A DNA stretch of 64,000 nucleotides from Novosphingobium arvoryzae (lineage in GTDB: Bacteria; Pseudomonadota; Alphaproteobacteria; Sphingomonadales; Sphingomonadaceae): NCBI RefSeq assembly GCF_014652615.1, contig NZ_BMZD01000001.1, positions 517,962-581,961 of the forward strand. The letters are read 5' to 3'. Positions 56,119 to 64,000 of this stretch are shown piece after piece. The stretch's first letter is position 1; each line of letters starts with the position of its first letter. Made by a program: the position numbers and the translations under genes. A model generated the notes under the pieces. It was not told the origin of the DNA. It was given only the letters and a program-made list of their open reading frames with translations, and made no database searches.

Positions 56119-57198
56119 ATGATTGCGCACGACACTGCCGATTTTTCATCCCCGGTCACGCCGAAGGTGAAGTCTGCCGACATTCCCGATGACAAGGACA
56201 TGCTGCGCGCGGCGGTGGAGCTGACGCGCGATATCGCGGCCGCCCGCCCGGACATCTACTGGCCGGACATGCTGGCCTCTGCCGCGCTGGGCTATGCCGC
56301 GCTGGCCGGGGCTATCCTGCTGGACAATGGCTGGCTGGCGCTGGGTTGCGGCGCGGTGGCCGCGCTGGCGCTGTACCGCGCGCTGCTGTTCATCCACGAG
56401 CTGACCCATATCCACCGGGATGCGCTGCCGGGCTTCCGGTTCGCTTGGAATGTGTTGGTGGGCATTCCGATGCTGACCCCGTCGCTGATGTATGAAGGGG
56501 TCCACACGCTGCACCATGCGCGCACCCGCTATGGCACGGTGGAAGACCCGGAATACCTGCCGCTGGCGCTGATGAAGCCGTGGTCGCTGCCGCTGTTCAT
56601 CGTGATCGCGGTGCTGCTGCCTATCGGGCTGCTGATCCGCAGCGCGGTGCTGGTGCCGCTAGGCGCGGTGATCCCGCCGCTGCGCCGACTGGTGTGGGAA
56701 CGGGCCTCGTCCCTGTCGATCAACCCGGAATTCCGCCGCCGCCCGCCCGAAGGCGCGTTCGCGCGGATGGTGTTCTGGCAGGAACTGGGCGCATCGGCAT
56801 GGGCGCTGTTCCTGGTGTGGAGCGCATGGGCCTATGACTGGCGGCCACTGGCGATCGGGCTGGCGGTGATTTCGGTCACGGCAGTGCTCAACCAGATCCG
56901 CACGCTGGTGGCGCACCTGTGGGAGAACGACGGCGACGCGATGACCGTCACCGCGCAGTATCTCGACTCGGTCAACGTGCCGCCGCCGGGGCTGTGGGCC
57001 GGGCTTTGGGCGCCGGTCGGCCTGCGCTATCACGCGCTGCATCACCTGCTGCCGTCGATGCCCTATCATTCGCTGGGCGAAGCGCACCGCCGGCTGAGTG
57101 CGCAGCTCGGCGCGGGATCGACTTACGCACGGGCGAGCTATCCGGGGCTGTTCCCGCTGGTGGCCAAAATCGCGCGCAGCACGATGCTGCCGCGCTAA
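56119..57198 (+). CDS. Membrane fatty acid desaturase
   Basis: A 359-residue integral membrane di-iron desaturase. Three His boxes are intact: His93, His97 and His99 (HELTHIH), His129, His132 and His133 (HTLHH), and His305, His308 and His309 (HALHH). About four membrane helices surround them. The enzyme adds a double bond to an acyl chain in a membrane lipid, but regiospecificity and substrate (phospholipid, sphingolipid or other) cannot be read. A sphingolipid substrate is possible given the spt locus 7 kb away. It is divergent from the GNAT-like gene and convergent with lptG. Confidence 0.88.
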   Translation: MIAHDTADFSSPVTPKVKSADIPDDKDMLRAAVELTRDIAAARPDIYWPDMLASAALGYAALAGAILLDNGWLALGCGAVAALALYRALLFIHELTHIHRDALPGFRFAWNVLVGIPMLTPSLMYEGVHTLHHARTRYGTVEDPEYLPLALMKPWSLPLFIVIAVLLPIGLLIRSAVLVPLGAVIPPLRRLVWERASSLSINPEFRRRPPEGAFARMVFWQELGASAWALFLVWSAWAYDWRPLAIGLAVISVTAVLNQIRTLVAHLWENDGDAMTVTAQYLDSVNVPPPGLWAGLWAPVGLRYHALHHLLPSMPYHSLGEAHRRLSAQLGAGSTYARASYPGLFPLVAKIARSTMLPR

Positions 57199-57218
57199 AG
57201 GGCTGCCGCGCTGAAGGG

Positions 57219-58313
57219 TTATTCCTCGGTGCGGACCAGCACTGTCTCGCCGATCAGGGCAAACAGCACGAACGGCGCCCAGGCCGCGATCAGTGGCGGG
57301 TAGGCGCCAAAATTGCCCATTGCCAGCGCAGCGTTGTCGACCACGAAATAGGCAAAGCCCAGCGCCATCCCCAGCACCGCACGGATCAGCAACTGGCCGG
57401 AGCGGGCCAGGCCGAACGCCGCAATCGCCCCCAGCAGCGGCATCAGCAGGGCCGACAGCGGCCCGGAGAACTTGTGCCACCACTTGCCTTCCAGCTCGCT
57501 GGTGCGCTGTCCGGCGGCCTTCATCGCCTGGATCGAACGATACAGCGTGATGGCATCCTGCGCATCGGGATCGACCTTGGTGATGGCGACCTGCGCGGGC
57601 GTGACATCCTTTGCGACCACGCGGGTCGGCAGCTCGGTCCGCACGGTGGAGGCAACATCGAACCGCACCGGGCTGACCAGCGTCCAGCCGGGGCCGGCGA
57701 AGGTCGCGCGCGGGCTGCGCAGCTGCTCCACCACCATGCCGTTCGCGTCGCGGCGATACCAGGTGACGTTTTCCATCACGGTGGCGGCACCGCTGCCGCT
57801 GACCGCTCCGGCAGCCAGAATATTGGTTCCGTCGCGGAAATAGACGTTGGTGCGGGTGGCAGGGTCCTTGGGGATGGCCTTGTATTCCACGGCCTGCCAG
57901 GCCTTCAGCGCGGCCGTGCTGCGGGTCACGACGCGCTCGTTGAAGACGAAGCTGATGGCGGAGACGAGCGCGGCGGTCATCAGCAGCGGCGCCAGCACCT
58001 GATGGGCCGACATGCCGGATGCCTTCATCGCGATGACTTCGCTGTTCTGGTTCAGTGTGGCGAGGGTGATGATCGTCGCCAGCAGCACCGAATAGGGCAG
58101 GAACCGCGCCACCAGCTGCGGAATGCGCAGCGAGGCATAGTGCCACAGGTCCGACTGGTCATTGCCGGCCACGCCCAGGATCTTGCCGCTTTCGCTGAGC
58201 AGGTCGAGCGCCTGCAGCACCAGCACCAGCATCAGCAGCACGGCGACGATGCGGCCGACAAACAGCTTGGCCAGATACCAGGTCAGCGTGCGCGAGGGGA
58301 AAAATTGCAGCAT
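57219..58313 (-). CDS. lptG: LPS export ABC transporter permease LptG
   Basis: One of the two permeases of the LptB2FG transporter that extracts lipopolysaccharide from the inner membrane. The 364-residue YjgP/YjgQ-family protein has three membrane helices at each end around a periplasmic jellyroll domain (about residues 115-250). The N terminus LTWYLAKLFVGRIVAVLLMLVLVLQALDLLSE is typical of LptG. Its ATG shares one base with the lptF stop (TGATG). It forms a two-gene unit with lptF, separate from lptC-lptA at 29 kb. Confidence 0.92.
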   Translation of the reverse strand: MLQFFPSRTLTWYLAKLFVGRIVAVLLMLVLVLQALDLLSESGKILGVAGNDQSDLWHYASLRIPQLVARFLPYSVLLATIITLATLNQNSEVIAMKASGMSAHQVLAPLLMTAALVSAISFVFNERVVTRSTAALKAWQAVEYKAIPKDPATRTNVYFRDGTNILAAGAVSGSGAATVMENVTWYRRDANGMVVEQLRSPRATFAGPGWTLVSPVRFDVASTVRTELPTRVVAKDVTPAQVAITKVDPDAQDAITLYRSIQAMKAAGQRTSELEGKWWHKFSGPLSALLMPLLGAIAAFGLARSGQLLIRAVLGMALGFAYFVVDNAALAMGNFGAYPPLIAAWAPFVLFALIGETVLVRTEE

Positions 58314-59524
58314 CAGGCCGCTCCTGCCCGGTCACGGCCGAACCGCGCGGCCAGTTTGCGCATCCACTTGCCGAAATTGGCGGCGAACCGTTCCAGCGCG
58401 CCAATCGGCTGGCCGCCGGGAACATAGGCGATCCGCCAGTACATCCACACGATCAGGCTGGCGAAGATCGCGAACGGCCCCCACAGCGCCAGTTCTGGCG
58501 AGACCCGGCCCAGCGCAGCGACGGCCTGCCCGTATTCGTTGACCTTGTGATAGGCCACAACCATCACGATCGAGACGAACACCCCCAGCGCAGAGGTGGA
58601 GCGCTTGGGCGGCACCGCCAGCGCGACGGCCAGCAGCGGCAGCAACAGCATCATCACCACTTCGACCATCCGGTAGTTGAAACTGGCGCGGGTTTCGTTG
58701 CGGGCGGCTTCGCTCACCTGATCGTTCCACCCGATCTGGAGCAACTCGGGCAGGATGTATTCGCGCTCCATCCCGCCGCGCTGGCGAAACTTCTCGATCG
58801 CGGGCAGATCAATCGGCAGGTCGTGGCTGGAAAAGCTCAGGACGCGGGGGCTCTTCCCCGGTTCATCCTGAATGATCTGCCCCTGGGTCAGGCGCAGGAT
58901 CACCGTATCGGGGGAATCCTTGAGCGCCAGGAACCGCCCCTCGCGCGCGGAAATGGTCAGCACTTGTCCGCGCGGCGAGCTGACGCGGGCGAAAATGCCG
59001 ATCAGCTGGCGGCCTTCCTCGCGGCTTTCCTCGATCCGCAGGGCGATCTTGTCTTGCAGGGTGGTGAATTCGCCCACCTTGATCGACGCGCCCAGCGCGC
59101 CGGAGCGCAATTCGAACTGCAGCTGTTCGTACCAATAGCGTGAGAGCGGCTGGAGGTAGCCGACGATGACCAGGTTTACTCCAGCCAGCACCAGCGCGAT
59201 CGCATAGGGCACGCGCAGCAGCCGCGTATAGCCCAGCCCGACCGCGCGCATCACGTCCAGTTCGCTGGACGTGGCGAGTTTGCGGAAGGCCAGCAGGATG
59301 CCCAGCAACAGCCCCAGCGGGATCGCCAGGCTGGCATATTCAGGCAGCAGATTGGCCAGCATCCTGAACACCACGCTGACCGGGCCGCCTTCGGTCGCCA
59401 CGAAGTCGAACAGCTTCAGCATCTTGTCGAGCACGAGCAAGGAGGCCGCGATGATGAACACCGCGAACATCGGCATCAGCACGAGCCGCAGGATATACCG
59501 GTCAATGGCGGGCAGGAACTTCAC
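58313..59524 (-). CDS. lptF: LPS export ABC transporter permease LptF
   Basis: The other permease of the LptB2FG complex. The 403-residue protein has the YjgP/YjgQ layout: three helices in the first 110 residues (IDRYILRLVLMPMFAVFIIAASLLVLDKMLKL), a periplasmic beta domain, and three helices near the end. The conserved block LANLLPEYASLAIPLGLLLGILLAF is present. It starts with GTG at 59524. A basic tail (FGKWMRKLAARFGRDR) follows the last helix. lptG follows with a one-base overlap. Confidence 0.92.
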   Translation of the reverse strand: MKFLPAIDRYILRLVLMPMFAVFIIAASLLVLDKMLKLFDFVATEGGPVSVVFRMLANLLPEYASLAIPLGLLLGILLAFRKLATSSELDVMRAVGLGYTRLLRVPYAIALVLAGVNLVIVGYLQPLSRYWYEQLQFELRSGALGASIKVGEFTTLQDKIALRIEESREEGRQLIGIFARVSSPRGQVLTISAREGRFLALKDSPDTVILRLTQGQIIQDEPGKSPRVLSFSSHDLPIDLPAIEKFRQRGGMEREYILPELLQIGWNDQVSEAARNETRASFNYRMVEVVMMLLLPLLAVALAVPPKRSTSALGVFVSIVMVVAYHKVNEYGQAVAALGRVSPELALWGPFAIFASLIVWMYWRIAYVPGGQPIGALERFAANFGKWMRKLAARFGRDRAGAA

Positions 59525-59680
59525 AGGGGCGCTTGGCGTTTACCTTCTGGCGGGCCGGCCCCGCAGTTCAGTGTCATCCCATAGACGCGGGGGCGGCGCT
59601 GTAAAAGTGGCAATTCGTGCTTGCGGCGCAAGACTCCGGGCCTAGGCTGGAGACAGGCGCAGCCAGCAAGGAGCCATGCC

Positions 59681-60388
59681 ATGTCCCAGGACCTCGCCGC
59701 GATGACCGAAACGCATGCGGTGGAGCGGATCGGCTGGCTGCGCGCGGCGGTGCTGGGCGCGAACGACGGGATCGTGTCGACCGCCAGCCTGATCGTCGGC
59801 GTGGCGGCTGCCGCGGCTGACAAGGACCCGATCATGATTGCGGGTGTCGCCGGACTGGTCGCGGGCGCGATGTCGATGGCGGCGGGGGAATACGTTTCGG
59901 TCGCCAGCCAGGCCGACACCGAAGCCGCCGACCTGGCCCGGGAACGCGCCGAACTGGCCAGCGATCCCCTGTTCGAACGGCAGGAACTGGCGGCAATCTA
60001 TCAGGCGCGCGGCTTGCCGATCGATCTGGCCTTGCAGGTATCGGATGCGCTGATGGCCCACGATGCGCTGGGCGCCCATGCCCGCGATGAGCTGGGCCTC
60101 AGCGAGATGCACCGTGCCCGGCCGGTGCAGGCGGCGATTACGTCTGCCGGCACGTTCGCCGTCGGGGCGGCCCTGCCGCTGGGTGCGGCAGTGCTGCTGC
60201 CGCTGGGGCAACTGGCGCTGGGCGTTTCGGTCGCGGCGCTGCTGTTCCTGATGCTGCTGGGCGGCGTCGGCGCGGCGGTGGGCGGCGCGCCGGTCGGCAA
60301 GGGTGTGCTGCGGGTGGCGTTCTGGGGCGTGCTGGCGATGGCCGCGACTTATGCGATCGGCAGCCTATTCGGAACCGCAGTGGCGTAA
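59681..60388 (+). CDS. VIT1/CCC1 family Fe2+/Mn2+ transporter
   Basis: A 235-residue membrane protein with five helices, related to plant and yeast vacuolar iron transporters and bacterial membrane-bound relatives. The first helix region GWLRAAVLGANDGIVSTASLIVGV and the second AGVAGLVAGAMSMAAGEYVSVASQ carry the Asp and Met residues used for metal passage. The loop ERAELASDPLFERQELAAIYQARG is the cytoplasmic metal-binding part. No extra ferritin-like domain is present. AAGGAG lies 7 bases before ATG 59681, which fixes the start. It is convergent with clpS; a weak hairpin (GGCGTAA/TTACGCC) spans the two stops. Confidence 0.93.
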   Translation: MSQDLAAMTETHAVERIGWLRAAVLGANDGIVSTASLIVGVAAAAADKDPIMIAGVAGLVAGAMSMAAGEYVSVASQADTEAADLARERAELASDPLFERQELAAIYQARGLPIDLALQVSDALMAHDALGAHARDELGLSEMHRARPVQAAITSAGTFAVGAALPLGAAVLLPLGQLALGVSVAALLFLMLLGGVGAAVGGAPVGKGVLRVAFWGVLAMAATYAIGSLFGTAVA

Positions 60389-60408
60389 GGTTCAGGCCGG
60401 GAGCCGGT

Positions 60409-60786
60409 TTACGCCTTTTCCAGCGTGCATTGCAGCGGGTGCTGGTTCTGGCGGGCGAAGTCCATCACCTGGTTCACCTTGGTCTCGGCGATTTCATAGG
60501 GAAAGATCCCGCAGACGCCGACGCCCTTCTGGTGGACGTGCAGCATCACCCGCGTCGCCTGTTCCAGGTCCATGTGGAAGAACCGTTTCAGCACCATCAC
60601 CACGAATTCCATCGGGGTATAATCGTCGTTCAGCAGCAGAACTTTGAACTGGCTGGGCTTCTTCGGTTTTGCGCGGGTCTTGGTGGCGATTCCGACCTGG
60701 CCCTGACCACCCGTGCCGGAATCGCCATCGGAATCCTCGGCAGCACGGATCGGGCGGGGCAGGGTGGGCTGATAGGACTGCATCAT
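60409..60786 (-). CDS. clpS: ATP-dependent Clp protease adaptor ClpS
   Basis: Delivers proteins with N-degrons to ClpAP. The 125-residue protein has a flexible N-terminal part (Ser/Gly/Asp-rich) and the ClpS core [42 protein letters not shown], which includes the [10 protein letters not shown] substrate-pocket motif. The C-terminal end [25 protein letters not shown] is as in the family. ATG 60786 is chosen; a second ATG follows at once. clpA is not adjacent in the window. Confidence 0.95.
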   Translation of the reverse strand: MMQSYQPTLPRPIRAAEDSDGDSGTGGQGQVGIATKTRAKPKKPSQFKVLLLNDDYTPMEFVVMVLKRFFHMDLEQATRVMLHVHQKGVGVCGIFPYEIAETKVNQVMDFARQNQHPLQCTLEKA

Positions 60787-60865
60787 GTCAAAATATCGCA
60801 AGGAGGGGGCCGGTTACAACCCCGGATGCGCCGCAATGCCTGTCAAGGGTTGCGAAATACCAAAC

Positions 60866-60948
60866 GGGCCGGACAGCCTGGTGACTGTCCGGCCCGGTAT
60901 GGGGACTCGCGGGGCCGGCTTAAGGAGAGGGAGTGCCGGGCCCGCGAG
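60866..60948. terminator. Two tandem hairpins after the phasin gene
   Basis: Hairpin 1: a perfect 11-bp stem GGGCCGGACAG (60866-60876) and CTGTCCGGCCC (60885-60895), followed on the minus strand by GTTTGGTATTTC, a fair terminator for the phasin. Hairpin 2: a 14-bp stem with one mismatch (60906-60919 and 60935-60948), closer to the phasin stop. Two stacked stems may also protect the transcript end, fitting a highly expressed phasin. Confidence 0.75.
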
Positions 60949-60961
60949 GAGAGGTCCGCGC

Positions 60962-61771
60962 TCAGGCGGCCTTCTTGACCTTTTCGATCGCGATGCTGAC
61001 GCGGTTCGAAATCGGGGCGAAGGATTCGTTGGTCAGCTTCACCATCGCTTCCGAATGCTTCGAGCCAGCGGCAACCACGGCGTCGAAGTTGCGACGCAGG
61101 ATTTCACCCTGCAGCTTGAAGAAGTCGGCCGGCGACTTGACCGCAGCCAGTTCCTTGACGTCGGCGGTCATGGTTTCGAACGCCGACTTGGTTTCGGCGA
61201 CATAGTCCTTGCCCATGCCCTGCAGGCCGGCGGCAAGGATCTTGCCCGATTCGACAACGGCTTCGACGTTGCCCTTGGTGAATTCGCCGGCTTCGCCCAG
61301 CAGAGCGGTGCTCTTTTCGAAAGCGACCTTGGCGCGGTCCTGCGCTTCGGAAACGGCGTCCTTCACCTTGGCGGTGAATTCTTCGGCGGTGTTCTGGGTC
61401 TTGGCCATGATGGTATCCTTGATCTGCGAAACGGTGGAGGGCTTGGCCGCGCGGGGCGCAGCCGGCTTCACGCTGGTGATTTTCGCCGGCTTCTTCGGCG
61501 CGGCTTTCTTCGCGGCAGCCTTCTTGGGGGCTGCCTTTGCCTTGGTAGCGGTGGCCGGCTTTGCCGCAGCTGCCGGCGCCTTGGGGGCACGGGCAGCGGT
61601 CTTGGCGGCGGGGGCGGCCTTTGCGGGCTTGGCCTTCACGGCAACCGGCGCAGCGTCGACGGGGGCAGCATCCGCAGCGGCAGCCACGGGCGCTTCGGCC
61701 TGGGCGGTCACTTCGGCAATGGCCTGGTCCATCTTGGTTCTGGCGGTCTGGGTGTCGGTGGCTTCAGCCAT
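60962..61771 (-). CDS. Phasin with N-terminal Ala/Lys/Pro-rich histone-like tail
   Basis: PHA granule-surface protein. The 269-residue product has an N-terminal part (about residues 25-115) almost only Ala, Lys and Pro with repeated AAPKK/KAAAKK units, much like the C-terminal tail of histone H1 and of Pseudomonas PhaF, then a phasin domain (about 122-269; AEEFTAKVKDAVSEAQDRAKVAFEKS, GNVEAVVESGKILAAGLQGMGKDY). Both the ATG at 61771 and an internal ATG at 61408 (Met122) have AAGGA 7-9 bases upstream, so long and short forms may be made. The promoter and operators lie at 61821-61883. It is next to phaC. Confidence 0.9.
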   Translation of the reverse strand: MAEATDTQTARTKMDQAIAEVTAQAEAPVAAAADAAPVDAAPVAVKAKPAKAAPAAKTAARAPKAPAAAAKPATATKAKAAPKKAAAKKAAPKKPAKITSVKPAAPRAAKPSTVSQIKDTIMAKTQNTAEEFTAKVKDAVSEAQDRAKVAFEKSTALLGEAGEFTKGNVEAVVESGKILAAGLQGMGKDYVAETKSAFETMTADVKELAAVKSPADFFKLQGEILRRNFDAVVAAGSKHSEAMVKLTNESFAPISNRVSIAIEKVKKAA

Positions 61772-61820
61772 CGCAAGCGTTCCTTCGCAGCGCCCGCACC
61801 GACCATCGGCACGGGTTATG

Positions 61821-61833
61821 TTGCAGTGCACAA
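61821..61833. promoter_or_regulatory. PhaR-like element in the phasin promoter region (copy 1)
   Basis: TTGCAGTGCACAA, the reverse of TTGTGCACTGCAA. It overlaps the -10 hexamer of the predicted phasin promoter on its left side (AAAATA at 61832-61837, minus strand). It shares the TTGTGC/TGCAA halves with the copies at 61840 and 61868. Confidence 0.5.
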
Positions 61834-61859
61834 AATAGGTTGTGCACTTGCGAAGTCAA
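61832..61859 (-). promoter_or_regulatory. Phasin promoter
   Basis: On the minus strand TTGACT (61859-61854) and TATTTT (61837-61832) with 16 bases between, a good sigma-70-type promoter 61 bases upstream of the phasin start. The PhaR-like element at 61840-61854 fills the spacer almost completely, the position of a classic blocking operator. Confidence 0.6.
61840..61854. promoter_or_regulatory. PhaR-like element in the phasin promoter region (copy 2)
   Basis: TTGTGCACTTGCGAA. Compared with TTGTGCGAGTGCGAA upstream of phaZ (8413-8427), it differs only in the three central bases. It lies between -35 and -10 of the predicted phasin promoter. Confidence 0.6.
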
Positions 61860-61867
61860 GATGATTT

Positions 61868-61883
61868 TTGTGCAGTGCAGCAA
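61868..61883. promoter_or_regulatory. PhaR-like element in the phasin promoter region (copy 3)
   Basis: TTGTGCAGTGCAGCAA, upstream of the -35 hexamer of the phasin promoter. Three similar elements within 63 bases suggest a multi-site operator, as described for PhaR in other PHA-making bacteria. The phaR gene itself is not in this window. Confidence 0.5.
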
Positions 61884-61913
61884 AAGACGCTGCGGCAGCA
61901 TGAAAACCGCCGG

Positions 61914-63800
61914 CTAGCGGGCCTTCACATAGCTGCCGGGGGCGTCCTCCAGCACCTTGTCGCCGCGTCCGCCGGGCACGCGCTTGCCCTTGGCGTGCAC
62001 TTCGGCGCTGTCCTGCGCGCGCAGCCAGTCCAGCCAGTGCGGCCACCAGCTGCCGGGCGTCTCGGTTGCCCCGGCGATGAACTCCTCGAGCGAGTCGCAG
62101 GGGCGGGGATTGGTCCAGTACTGGTACTTCTTCGCGGACGGCGGATTGACCACCCCGGCGATGTGGCCCGATCCCGCCAGCAGGAACAGCTTGTCGCCGC
62201 GCAAGTGCCGCGTCAGGCGGAACACGCTTTCGGCCGGGGCGATGTGGTCCTCACGGCCTGCCTGGATGTAGGCCGGGGTCTGGATGCGGGTCAGGTCGAT
62301 CGGCGTGCCGTCTGCGCTCAGCGCGTCGGGGATCACCAGCTTGTTGTCACGGTAAAGGTCGCGCAGGTAGCTTTGATGCCACTTCGCGGGCAGGTTGGTA
62401 ACGTCGCCGTTCCAGTGCAGCAGGTCGAATGCCGGGTAATCGTTACCGAGCAGGTAGTTGTTGACCACGTAGTTCCAGATCAGGTCGTTCCCGCGCAGCA
62501 GGTTGAACGTGGCCGCCATGTAGCGCCCGTCCAGATAGCCATGTTCCGCCGAGAGCTTTTCCAGCGTTTCGAACTGCTTGTCGTCGATGAAGACTTTCAG
62601 TTCCCCGCACTTTTCGAAATCGACCTGCGCGGTGAAGAAGGTCGCGCTCTTCACCTTGTCGGCCTCGCCCCGGCGGGCCAGCACCGCCAGCGTCGCGGCC
62701 AGCGTCGTTCCGGCGACACAGTAGCCGATGGTATGGACGCTGTTCACGCCAAGCCGCGCACGGACGGTGTCGATCGCGTCGATCTGGGCGCGGATATAAT
62801 CGTCCCACACCACATCGGCCATGCTGTCATCGGCCGATTTCCATGACACCACGAACACGGTGATGCCCTGCTCGGTCGCCCACTTGATGAAGCTTTTCTG
62901 CGGCGACAGGTCGAGGATGTAGAACCGGTTGATCCACGGCGGAAAGATCACCAGCGGCACTTCAAGCACGTTGGGCGTGGCCGGGCTGTATTGCACCAGC
63001 TGATACAGCGGGGTCTGGTGGACGACCTTGCCCGGTGTGACCGCGATATTTTCCCCCAGCCGGAAGGCTTGCGGATCGACATGGGTCAGCTGGCCGCGCT
63101 TGAGGTCAGCCAGCAGGTGTTCCATCCCCTTGACAAGATTCTCGCCGTGCGAGGCCAGCGTCTTTTCCACCACCAGCGGATTGGTCAGAGGAAAATGCGC
63201 GGGGCTGAGCGCCTCGACCAGAGTGCGGGCCGCGAACTTCAGCTGGTCCCGGTTGACGGCATCGCCCGCGTCGACCGTTTCCGCCATCGCCATGATCTGT
63301 TCGGCCAGCATCAGGTAGGTCTGGTGGACCAGCGCGAAGAAGGGCTGTTCGCGCCACTTGGGATCGGCAAAGCGCCGGTCCTTGCGTGGCAGATCGGGGC
63401 CGCCGTCGCCCTTGTCCGCGGCTTTCGGGCCGATGCCGTATTGTCCCAGCACGCCTTCCCACAGCTTCAGGCTGTCTTCCCACATCCGCTTTTGCGCGTC
63501 GGGATTGGCCAGCGGCAGCGCGCGCATCCAGCCTTGCATCATGGTCAGCCAGTTGAGTGGTTCACCGACCAGGCCCGGCAGCTTGTCGGCCGCGGCGGCG
63601 GCCTGTTGTGCCTGGAAATCCAGCCACAGCGCCTGCAGCCGCTGCGCGTTGGCAGCCCATTGCGCGGCATCGCCCACGGCTTCATCCTCGCCCGCGGCGG
63701 CGGCACCGGGCATCAGTTGGGCAAACAGTTGCTGCGGCCCTTTCAGCATCTGGGCAAAGGCATCGGCGGGATTGTCGAACGGGCTGGACTGGTCAGGCAT
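61914..63800 (-). CDS. phaC: Class I polyhydroxyalkanoate synthase
   Basis: Polymerises (R)-3-hydroxyacyl-CoA, mostly 3-hydroxybutyryl-CoA, into PHA granules. The 628-residue length fits class I enzymes. The alpha/beta hydrolase core has the lipase-like box GYCVAG with nucleophile Cys361, and triad partners Asp518 (REDHIAP) and His546 (SGHIAGVVNPP); the 28-residue Asp-His distance equals that of the Ralstonia enzyme. ATG 63800 starts the usual N terminus; an in-frame start 7 codons upstream is less likely. It is followed by the phasin gene, whose operators lie in the 142-base gap. No phaA or phaB is adjacent. Confidence 0.95.
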   Translation of the reverse strand: MPDQSSPFDNPADAFAQMLKGPQQLFAQLMPGAAAAGEDEAVGDAAQWAANAQRLQALWLDFQAQQAAAAADKLPGLVGEPLNWLTMMQGWMRALPLANPDAQKRMWEDSLKLWEGVLGQYGIGPKAADKGDGGPDLPRKDRRFADPKWREQPFFALVHQTYLMLAEQIMAMAETVDAGDAVNRDQLKFAARTLVEALSPAHFPLTNPLVVEKTLASHGENLVKGMEHLLADLKRGQLTHVDPQAFRLGENIAVTPGKVVHQTPLYQLVQYSPATPNVLEVPLVIFPPWINRFYILDLSPQKSFIKWATEQGITVFVVSWKSADDSMADVVWDDYIRAQIDAIDTVRARLGVNSVHTIGYCVAGTTLAATLAVLARRGEADKVKSATFFTAQVDFEKCGELKVFIDDKQFETLEKLSAEHGYLDGRYMAATFNLLRGNDLIWNYVVNNYLLGNDYPAFDLLHWNGDVTNLPAKWHQSYLRDLYRDNKLVIPDALSADGTPIDLTRIQTPAYIQAGREDHIAPAESVFRLTRHLRGDKLFLLAGSGHIAGVVNPPSAKKYQYWTNPRPCDSLEEFIAGATETPGSWWPHWLDWLRAQDSAEVHAKGKRVPGGRGDKVLEDAPGSYVKAR

Positions 63801-63909
63801 TCGGCACTCCGTAGGGGGCATTCAGGCCGCAGGGGCATTCACGCTTGGGCGGGCATCATGGCAGCGCCGTGACAAACTTGCCAGCGGCCCGGTCATTTGA
63901 TTTGGCCGT

Positions 63910-64000
63910 TCACTTCGCCTTGCAGATCGCGGCGGTCTTGCGGGCATAATTGGCATGGAACTTGGGCATATTGGCCGACCGTTCGCCAAAGTCGTAGCCA
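63910..64000 (-). CDS. 3' end of an unknown gene at the window edge
   Basis: An open frame on the minus strand enters at the right edge and stops with TGA at 63910-63912. The visible 29 residues (GYDFGERSANMPKFHANYARKT, then AAICKAK) are too few to place in a family. It reads the same way as phaC, which starts 110 bases further on. No terminator is seen between the two, so co-transcription is possible. Confidence 0.5.
   Translation of the reverse strand, partial: GYDFGERSANMPKFHANYARKTAAICKAK

Noticed and set aside
54804..56255. 483-residue version of the GNAT-like protein with a start near 56255
   Set aside because: The added 96 residues overlap the divergent desaturase gene and its promoter; GTG 55967 has a clear AAAGG before it.

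Overview
The window is a GC-rich, densely coded chromosomal segment from an alphaproteobacterium of the order Sphingomonadales, probably close to Novosphingobium or Sphingomonas. The evidence is a serine palmitoyltransferase with its own acyl carrier protein (sphingolipid synthesis), an alphaproteobacterial CtrA and DivK pair, exosortase-A-type exopolysaccharide genes and polyhydroxyalkanoate (PHA) genes. I see no insertion sequence, prophage, CRISPR array, rRNA or tRNA. This is ordinary core and lineage-specific sequence, with about 60 genes, short gaps and many overlapping starts and stops.

Layout. 1-4.3 kb: exonuclease III (cut by the window edge), LolA, L33, phenylalanine hydroxylase and UppP; a 480-base structured gap and a 79-base near-perfect inverted repeat lie here. 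4.3-12.8 kb: M13 peptidase, ABC exporter, PHA depolymerase (divergent), DUF4126, and a MaoC/thiolase/CMD operon. 12.8-16.8 kb: polysaccharide genes (acyltransferase, DUF5935-type ligase, exosortase-A-associated glycosyltransferase). 16.9-26.2 kb: a large low-complexity membrane protein, gltBD and an ATP-grasp protein. 26.2-34.6 kb: GH71-like hydrolase, ung, an RNase D/lptC/lptA/WcaI-type glycosyltransferase operon and mutS. 34.7-38.7 kb: malic enzyme, TauE-like exporter, trmB. 38.7-47.9 kb: a regulatory stretch with a LuxR-type HTH/membrane protein, ctrA, PilZ, dksA, a Sel1 protein, a five-gene operon and divK. 47.9-51.1 kb: sphingolipid ACP, serine palmitoyltransferase, SGNH hydrolase and LOG protein. 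51.1-60.4 kb: glmM/DUF1272/thiD, symporter, GNAT-like protein, desaturase, lptFG and a VIT transporter. 60.4-64 kb: clpS, phasin, phaC and the 3' end of an unknown gene.

Genes that work together. LolA, LptA/C/F/G, UppP, GlmM, the sphingolipid enzymes and the polysaccharide genes build the cell envelope. PhaZ, phasin and PhaC form a PHA storage set; phasin and phaZ share a TTGTGC-N3-TGCGAA element that in the phasin promoter sits between -35 and -10. CtrA and DivK belong to the cell-cycle phosphorelay, and CtrA-like boxes lie upstream of ctrA and of the small Sel1 gene.

Most interesting leads: (i) a phasin with an N-terminal Ala/Lys/Pro-rich histone-like tail and a well-placed internal start that would give a tail-less phasin; (ii) a LuxR-type HTH fused in frame to a membrane/secretory segment and an extracytoplasmic domain, again with an internal ribosome site; (iii) the shared PHA operator; (iv) the long inverted repeat at 3.3 kb. 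None can be called new from this sequence alone.
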